Shown in pieces: positions 58,473-64,000 of a stretch of DNA of 64,000 nt. The number at the start of each line of letters is the position of its first letter. Positions within the stretch are counted from its first letter, which is position 1. Both the position numbers and the translations under genes were made by a program. Below the pieces are notes generated by a model that worked only from the letters and a program-made list of their open reading frames with translations, was not told the DNA's origin and made no database searches. Source of the DNA: Thiocystis violacea (GTDB lineage: Bacteria; Pseudomonadota; Gammaproteobacteria; Chromatiales; Chromatiaceae); assembly GCF_016583565.1 (NCBI RefSeq), contig NZ_NRRF01000023.1, forward strand, positions 1-64,000, in the 5' to 3' direction.

Positions 58473-61400
58473 ATGCATGCGGAGGCACAGCTTCAGCTCC
58501 ATTCGCCACTCGATCCACCGCTGCCGCGGCAGGCCGGAGAGCGCCTGCTCTGGGGCCGGCTCTACGGCTCCGGCGCCGCGCTCGCCATCGCCAACGCCGC
58601 GCGGCGCCATCACGGGCTGGTCATGGTGCTCACTCAGGACGTGCAGAGCGCCACCAACCTGAGCGCCGAACTCGCCTTCTTCCTGGCCGGCGGCGCGCTG
58701 CCCATCCTCAGCTTCCCGGACTGGGAGACCCTGCCCTACGACGTCTTCTCGCCGCTGCCGGAGCTGGTCTCGGAGCGCCTGCTGACCCTGCATCGGCTGC
58801 CCGGCCTCGAGCGCGGCATCCTGGTGGTGCCGGTGGCGACCCTGATGCAACGGCTGCCGCCACGCGACTATGTCGACGGCCACTCCCTGGCGCTGAAGGT
58901 CGGCGACCGCCTGGACCTCGACAAGACGCGCCAGCGCCTGGAGCGGGCCGGCTATTCCTGCGTCTCTCAGGTCATCGCGCACGGCGAATTCGCGGTGCGC
59001 GGCTCGCTGCTGGACGTCTTTCCCATGGGCAGCCAGGTGCCGCTGCGCATCGACCTCTTCGACAACGAGGTCGACACCATCCGCACCTTCGACCCGGACA
59101 CCCAGCGCTCCAGCGACAAGATCGGCCAGATCCGCCTGCTGCCGGCGCGCGAATTCCCGCTCGACGAGGAGGCCATCGCCGGCTTCCGCCAACGCTACCG
59201 CGCCATCGTCGAGGGCGACCCGAAGCGCAGCCTCATCTACCGCGAGGTCTCCGGCGGCAACGTGCCTGGCGGGCTCGAATACTATCTGCCGCTCTTTTTC
59301 GAGGAGACCGCGACCCTCTTCGATTACCTGCCCGAGACCACCCTGGTGTTCGAGCCCGCGGACGGCCGGGAGACCGGCGACGCCTTCTTCAAGGGCGTCG
59401 AGCAGCGCTACGAGCAGCGACGCCACGACATCGAGCGCCCGCTGCTGCCCCCCGCCCGGCTCTATCTGATGCCGGACCAGCTAGCCGCCGCGCTCAACCG
59501 GCACTCGGGCGTCCTCTACCAGTCCCCCGAGATCCCCGAGCGCCGGCGCGGCTATGCAAGCGTCGCGAACTTCGCCACCACGACCCTGCCGCCGCTCGGC
59601 ATCCAGGCCCGCGCGGTCGAGCCGGCGCAGGCGCTGCGGGCCTTCCTGGAGAGAGCCGGCCTGCGCGTGCTCTTCGCCGCGGAGAGCACCGGCCGCCGCG
59701 AGCTGCTCGCGGAGCACCTCCAGGGCTTCGACATCCAGGCGCGCCAGGTGGCGGGCTGGCAGGCCTTCCTCGACGGCGGGCAGAGGCTTGGCCTGACCGT
59801 CGCGCCCATCGAGCAGGGGCTGCTGCTGGAGCAACCCGGCATTGCCATCGTCACCGAGACCCAGCTCTACGGCGAGCGGGTGCGCCAGGAGCGGCGCCGG
59901 AAGGCCCGTGAGCGCGACAGCGACGCCATCGTCCGCAACCTCACGGAGCTCACCGAGGGGGCGCCAGTGGTGCATGAAGACCATGGGGTCGGACGCTACC
60001 TCGGTCTGCAAACGCTCGCCGTCGGCGGCATGACCGCCGAGTTCCTGGCCCTGGAGTACGCCAAGGGGGACAAGCTCTATGTCCCGGTCAGCTCGCTGCA
60101 TCTAATCTCGCGATACACCGGCGCCTCGCCCGAAAGCGCGCCGCTGCACCGCCTCGGCGGCGATCAATGGGACCGGGTTAAACGCAAGGCCGCGCAGAAG
60201 GCCCACGACGTCGCCGCCGAGCTGCTGGACATCTACGCCCGGCGCGCGGCCCGTCAGGGCGTGGCCTTTCCGAAGCATGGGGATGAGTACGCCGCCTTCG
60301 CCGCGGCCTTCGCGTTCGAGGAGACGCCGGATCAGCTGCGCGCCATCGAGTCCGTGCTGGACGACATGGTCGACGCCAAGCCCATGGACCGCGTGGTCTG
60401 CGGCGACGTCGGCTTCGGCAAGACCGAGGTCGCCATGCGCGCCGCCTTCATGGCCGTCAACGGCGGACGCCAGGTCGCCGTGCTGGTGCCCACCACCCTG
60501 CTGGCCGAGCAGCACTTCGAGAACTTCTCAGACCGCTTCGCCGACTGGCCCGTCCGGGTGGAGAGCCTGTCGCGCTTCCGCACCACCAAAGAGCAGAAGC
60601 GGATTCTGGAAGGGCTTGAGGCCGGAACCGTCGACATCGTCGTCGGCACCCACAAGCTGCTGCAGCCCAGCATTCGGTTCAAAAACCTGGGGCTGGCCAT
60701 CATCGACGAGGAGCACCGCTTCGGCGTCCGTCACAAGGAGCAGCTCAAGAACCTGCGCAGCGAGGTCGACATCCTGACCCTGACCGCGACGCCGATTCCG
60801 CGCACCCTCAACATGGCCATGTCCGGCCTGCGCGACCTCTCCATCATCGCCACCCCGCCGGTCGAGCGTCACCCCATCAAGACCTTCGTCAGCGCCTGGA
60901 ACGACGCGCTGCTCCAGGAGGCCGTGCTGCGCGAACTCAAGCGCGGCGGCCAGGTCTACTTCCTCCACAACGAGGTCGAGACCATCGAGAATCAGGCGCA
61001 GAAACTGGAGGCGCTGATCCCCGAGGCCCGCGTTCAGGTCGCCCACGGCCAGATGCGCGAGCGCGACCTGGAGCGCGTCATGCGCGACTTCTACCACCAG
61101 CGTTTCAACCTGCTGGTGTGCACCACCATCATCGAGAGCGGCATCGACGTCCCGAGCGCCAACACCATCATCATCAACCGCGCCGACAAGCTCGGCCTGG
61201 CCCAACTCCACCAGTTGCGCGGGCGGGTCGGACGCTCGCACCACCGCGCCTACGCCTACCTCATCACGCCCCCGGCCAAGGTCATGACGGCGGATGCCAA
61301 GAAGCGGCTGGAGGCGATCGAGTCCATGGAGGACCTGGGCGCCGGCTTCACACTGGCGACGCACGATCTGGAGATCCGCGGCGCCGGCGAGCTACTCGGC

Positions 61401-61955
61401 GACGATCAATCCGGCCAGATTACAGAGATCGGCTTCACCCTCTACATGGAGCTGCTGGAGCGCGCCGTCGACGCCCTCAAGGCCGGCCGCACGCCGGAGC
61501 TGGACCGCCCGCTCGACCACGGCGCCGAGATCGACCTCGGCATCCCCGCCCTCCTGCCGAGCGACTATCTCCCGGACGTCCACACCCGTCTGGTGATGTA
61601 CAAACGCATCGCCAGTGCCGCCGACCGGGACGCCCTGCGCGAAATCCAGGTCGAGATGATCGACCGCTTCGGCCTGCTGCCCGACCCAGCCAAGAACCTG
61701 GTCGACATCACCGAACTCAAGCTCAAGGTCCAGCCCTGGGGCATCCGCAAGATCGAAGCCGGTCCCGCCAGCGGACGCATCCACTTCACCGAGACACCCA
61801 AGATCGACCCCGCCAACCTCATCCGACTGGTCCAGACCAAGCCCAAGGAATTCAAGCTGGATGGCGCGGACAAGCTCAAGTTCTTCCGCGAGATGGCGGA
61901 GCCGGAGCAGCGGCTGCGGCAGATCACGGCGGTCGTCGAGCAGTTGACGGGCTGA
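58473..61955 (+). CDS. mfd: Transcription-repair coupling factor
   Basis: An 1160-residue ATPase that removes stalled RNA polymerase and recruits UvrA. The UvrB-like N-terminal region (ILSFPDWETLPYDVFSP, RGSLLDVFPMGS) and the RNA polymerase interaction domain (VVHEDHGVGRYLGLQ, LEYAKGDKLYVPVSSLHLISRY) come first. The RecG-like motor follows with CGDVGFGKTEVAMRAAF, the DEEH box in IIDEEHRFGVRHKE, LTATPIPRTL and QLRGRVGRS. The C-terminal domain ends VEQLTG. The length is normal for Mfd. Confidence 0.97.
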   Translation: MHAEAQLQLHSPLDPPLPRQAGERLLWGRLYGSGAALAIANAARRHHGLVMVLTQDVQSATNLSAELAFFLAGGALPILSFPDWETLPYDVFSPLPELVSERLLTLHRLPGLERGILVVPVATLMQRLPPRDYVDGHSLALKVGDRLDLDKTRQRLERAGYSCVSQVIAHGEFAVRGSLLDVFPMGSQVPLRIDLFDNEVDTIRTFDPDTQRSSDKIGQIRLLPAREFPLDEEAIAGFRQRYRAIVEGDPKRSLIYREVSGGNVPGGLEYYLPLFFEETATLFDYLPETTLVFEPADGRETGDAFFKGVEQRYEQRRHDIERPLLPPARLYLMPDQLAAALNRHSGVLYQSPEIPERRRGYASVANFATTTLPPLGIQARAVEPAQALRAFLERAGLRVLFAAESTGRRELLAEHLQGFDIQARQVAGWQAFLDGGQRLGLTVAPIEQGLLLEQPGIAIVTETQLYGERVRQERRRKARERDSDAIVRNLTELTEGAPVVHEDHGVGRYLGLQTLAVGGMTAEFLALEYAKGDKLYVPVSSLHLISRYTGASPESAPLHRLGGDQWDRVKRKAAQKAHDVAAELLDIYARRAARQGVAFPKHGDEYAAFAAAFAFEETPDQLRAIESVLDDMVDAKPMDRVVCGDVGFGKTEVAMRAAFMAVNGGRQVAVLVPTTLLAEQHFENFSDRFADWPVRVESLSRFRTTKEQKRILEGLEAGTVDIVVGTHKLLQPSIRFKNLGLAIIDEEHRFGVRHKEQLKNLRSEVDILTLTATPIPRTLNMAMSGLRDLSIIATPPVERHPIKTFVSAWNDALLQEAVLRELKRGGQVYFLHNEVETIENQAQKLEALIPEARVQVAHGQMRERDLERVMRDFYHQRFNLLVCTTIIESGIDVPSANTIIINRADKLGLAQLHQLRGRVGRSHHRAYAYLITPPAKVMTADAKKRLEAIESMEDLGAGFTLATHDLEIRGAGELLGDDQSGQITEIGFTLYMELLERAVDALKAGRTPELDRPLDHGAEIDLGIPALLPSDYLPDVHTRLVMYKRIASAADRDALREIQVEMIDRFGLLPDPAKNLVDITELKLKVQPWGIRKIEAGPASGRIHFTETPKIDPANLIRLVQTKPKEFKLDGADKLKFFREMAEPEQRLRQITAVVEQLTG

Positions 61956-61988
61956 CCGGAGCGGCGCAGGAAATGTCGACCGACAAAG

Positions 61989-62057
61989 GTGGGAGCGCCG
62001 CCCCGGCGCGACGGATGCCGCTCCGAACAAACGATCGCGGCGGGGCGCCGCTCCCAC
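61989..62057. repeat. REP-like inverted repeat (GTGGGAGCG type)
   Basis: GTGGGAGCGCCGCCCCGGCG and a nearly matching reverse complement ending CGCTCCCAC bracket 69 bases just after mfd. GTGGGAGCGGC-type palindromes are a common gammaproteobacterial intergenic repeat. It may also serve as a transcription terminator for mfd. Confidence 0.65.
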
Positions 62058-62073
62058 TGCCGATGACGGATCG

Positions 62074-62150
62074 GTAGGATGGGCAAAGTCCGCGCTCCAA
62101 GCGCGAATGCCACCTCGGCGCTGAACGGACGTGCCCATCTTCCAGGGCTC
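62074..62150. repeat. Palindromic interspersed repeat, half copy 3
   Basis: The left end GTAGGATGGGCAAAG is intact and the internal GTGCCCATC follows 57 bases from it, as in copies 1 and 2. The first 35 bases are close to copy 2. The right half, including the GATGGGCAC arm and CTTTGCCCATCCTAC end, is missing. It lies between mfd and cas3. Confidence 0.8.
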
Positions 62151-62232
62151 TGGAGCTGGCCGGGCCGCTTGTTCCTAGAACACAACCCAATGACGGCACG
62201 AGCACGGCAGCCGCGCAAAAGGAGCATGAACG

Positions 62233-64000
62233 ATGGAGAGCGATGGATTCCACGCCCATAGCGCAAACGCGGTTGGAGCCTGGCACCCATTGCACAGGCA
62301 CCTTGAATCCGTCGGCCGCCTAGCGAGGACTTTCGCCGGCCCTGCACCTTGGTGCGAAGAGGCCCGTCTTGCCGGAGAGCAGCACGATCTCGGCAAGTAC
62401 GGCGATCGCTTCCAACGGCGATTACGGGGGCAGGATGCGGGACTCGACCATTGGTCGATGGGGGCATGGCTGGCCCTCAAGGAACACCAGGCCATCGCCG
62501 CCGCGCTCGCCATCCAAGGCCATCACATCGGCCTGCAAAGGGGCGATCCAATATCACTCATGTGCCTGGATCCGGAGAAGCTGGCCCGCCGACATCCCCT
62601 CGGTCTGGCACTCTCCGACCCTGACTTGGATCGACTGCTCGCACGGTCCCGCAACGACGGTCTGACATTCCAGTCGCCACCGACCACGGCCGTCACGAGT
62701 TGGAACAAGGCCATCGCCGCCATGCTTGACGTGCGGCTACTTTTCTCCTGCCTTGTGGATGCCGACTTTCTGGACACCGAGGCGCACTTCGAGGGCGACG
62801 CCACTGGTAAACGGCAGCGCCAGCCTGGTCCACCGCTCGATCCCGAGGCCGCCCTCCTCGCGCTCGACCGCTTCATGCGCGAGGGCATCCGCCCAGCAAC
62901 CCAGGCGCAACCGATCGTGCGCGAGGCCCGTGAAAGGCTCTGGCAGGCATGCGCCGAAACCGCCCAGGCGCCGATCGGTTGCTTCACCCTGACCGCGCCG
63001 ACCGGCTCCGGCAAAACCCTGGCCATGCTCAAACTCGCCCTGGAGCACGCACAACGCCATGGACTCAAGCGCATCATTCTGGCCGTTCCATTCCTGACCA
63101 TCATCGAACAAACCGCCCAGGTCTACCGCAGCGTTTTTGCGGACTTCCCCGATCACTTCGTCCTTGAGCATCACAGTCTGGCTGGGCTCGGCGCCGAGAC
63201 GGCCCAGGACGACGCCCAGCCGCCCCAGGAACGTGAGCGACGCCTGCTCGCCGAGAACTGGGACGCCCCCATCGTCATCACCACCAATGTCCAATTGCTG
63301 GAGTCGCTGTTCTCCAACCGGCCGTCCGCCTGCCGCAAGCTGCACAACCTGATGGAGTCCGTCATCCTCTTCGACGAGGCCCAAACCCTACCCGCCCAAC
63401 TCGCCGTGCCCACGCTGGCCGCGCTCTCGCATCTGTCGGCGACCTACCGTTCCAGCATCGTCTTCGCCACCGCTACCCAGCCCGCCTTCGACTCCCTGCA
63501 CGAAGCCGTCAGCCAACAGGCAGCCCCCGGTTGGCAACCGGTCGAGGCCGTTCCGGATCATCCGGCCCTGTTCGCCGCCTTAAAGCGCGTCACCGTGACC
63601 TGGCCGGAGCCTGGCGAGACGCGCACCTGGGACGATCTCGCCGCCGACCTAGGGGACATTCCTCGGGGGCTGGTGGTCGTCAATCTCAAACGTCACGCCA
63701 TGGCCCTGCTGGAGGCACTGGGCGACGCGCCAGAGATTCTTCATCTATCGACCAATCTTTGCCCGGTGCATCGGCGCGCCGTGCTCGAAGAGGTACGCCG
63801 GCGGCTCGCCCAAGGCGACCCCTGCCGCTTGATCGCCACCCAATGCGTCGAGGCCGGCGTCGATCTGGATTTCCCGCGCGTCCTGCGCGCCTTCGCGCCC
63901 CTTGAAGCCATCGCCCAAGCGGCGGGACGCTGCAATCGGGAGGGGCGCCTGAGCGCGTTGGGTAGCCTGTTGGTCTTCGACCCAGCTGAACCGGGCGATT
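62233..64000 (+). CDS. cas3: CRISPR-associated helicase/nuclease Cas3, partial
   Basis: The frame from ATG at 62233 is open to the window end (589 codons), preceded by AGGAG nine bases upstream. The HD nuclease domain comes first, with His51-Asp52 in GEQHDLGKYGDRF and GHHIGL later. The superfamily 2 helicase has Walker A APTGSGKT (255-262), a DEAQ box at 381-384 and motif VI QAAGRCNREG from residue 562. The N-terminal HD plus this motif VI is typical of Cas3 of type I CRISPR systems. Cas3 unwinds and degrades target DNA after Cascade recruits it. The subtype cannot be settled, as other cas genes lie beyond the window. Confidence 0.93.
   Translation, partial: MESDGFHAHSANAVGAWHPLHRHLESVGRLARTFAGPAPWCEEARLAGEQHDLGKYGDRFQRRLRGQDAGLDHWSMGAWLALKEHQAIAAALAIQGHHIGLQRGDPISLMCLDPEKLARRHPLGLALSDPDLDRLLARSRNDGLTFQSPPTTAVTSWNKAIAAMLDVRLLFSCLVDADFLDTEAHFEGDATGKRQRQPGPPLDPEAALLALDRFMREGIRPATQAQPIVREARERLWQACAETAQAPIGCFTLTAPTGSGKTLAMLKLALEHAQRHGLKRIILAVPFLTIIEQTAQVYRSVFADFPDHFVLEHHSLAGLGAETAQDDAQPPQERERRLLAENWDAPIVITTNVQLLESLFSNRPSACRKLHNLMESVILFDEAQTLPAQLAVPTLAALSHLSATYRSSIVFATATQPAFDSLHEAVSQQAAPGWQPVEAVPDHPALFAALKRVTVTWPEPGETRTWDDLAADLGDIPRGLVVVNLKRHAMALLEALGDAPEILHLSTNLCPVHRRAVLEEVRRRLAQGDPCRLIATQCVEAGVDLDFPRVLRAFAPLEAIAQAAGRCNREGRLSALGSLLVFDPAEPGD

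Noticed and set aside
61956..64000. CRISPR array near cas3
   Set aside because: No run of regularly spaced direct repeats of 28-37 bases is visible. The repeats present are isolated palindromes, so any array is outside the window.

Overview
The window is about 62-66% GC by eye and almost entirely coding. It carries around 45 protein genes and no rRNA, tRNA or CRISPR array that I can see. The gene content and order point to a gammaproteobacterium, most likely from the Chromatiales (purple sulfur bacteria and relatives). The supporting order is pyrG-kdsA-eno-ftsB-ispD-ispF-truD, plus mltD next to a yafS-like methyltransferase, rnhA and dnaQ. The order-level assignment is inference; no photosynthesis or sulfur-oxidation gene lies in the window.

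Layout. 1-1147: ISAs1-family insertion sequence, cut by the window start, sitting where surE would be expected next to truD. 1219-8084: housekeeping run on the minus strand (truD, ispF, ispD, ftsB, eno, kdsA, pyrG), with overlapping stops and starts at two junctions. 8251-9115: an fnr-type regulator behind a perfect FNR box and a second, longer palindrome. 9137-20759: dnaQ-rnhA-methyltransferase against mltD, an L,D-transpeptidase, cytochrome b561, a PHB-depolymerase-like esterase, moaA, folE, an HDOD protein, tpm and an alpha/beta hydrolase. 20800-32130: a large PilZ/DUF1631/GGDEF/EAL protein, a GH13 amylase, sohB, thyA, gpmI and glgC (carbohydrate storage and glycolysis). 32147-40386: a lone Dpp-type permease, a second L,D-transpeptidase, two free Hpt proteins, a CoA-binding protein, a peptide-binding lipoprotein, a CYTH protein, rlmD, cysM and a small cysteine-containing protein.

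40510-57832 is the most interesting part. It holds a chemotaxis cluster read on the minus strand: cheY, cheA, cheW, mcp, cheR, cheD, short mcp, cheB. It continues into a partner-switching module made of a STAS protein and two tandem receiver-PP2C-ATPase proteins. The two paralogues have decayed in opposite ways: one keeps a phosphorylatable receiver and has lost the ATPase motifs, the other keeps the ATPase motifs and has lost the receiver aspartate. A NIT-domain chemoreceptor and a FliL-like protein lie convergent to the cluster.

57833-64000: a 640-base gap, mfd, repeats, and the first 589 codons of a cas3 helicase-nuclease that runs off the window, so a type I CRISPR-Cas locus probably continues to the right.

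Several repeat families occupy the intergenic spaces: a 155-bp palindromic element (two full copies and one half copy), GTTNNCA-type heptad tandem repeats, and two REP-like hairpins.
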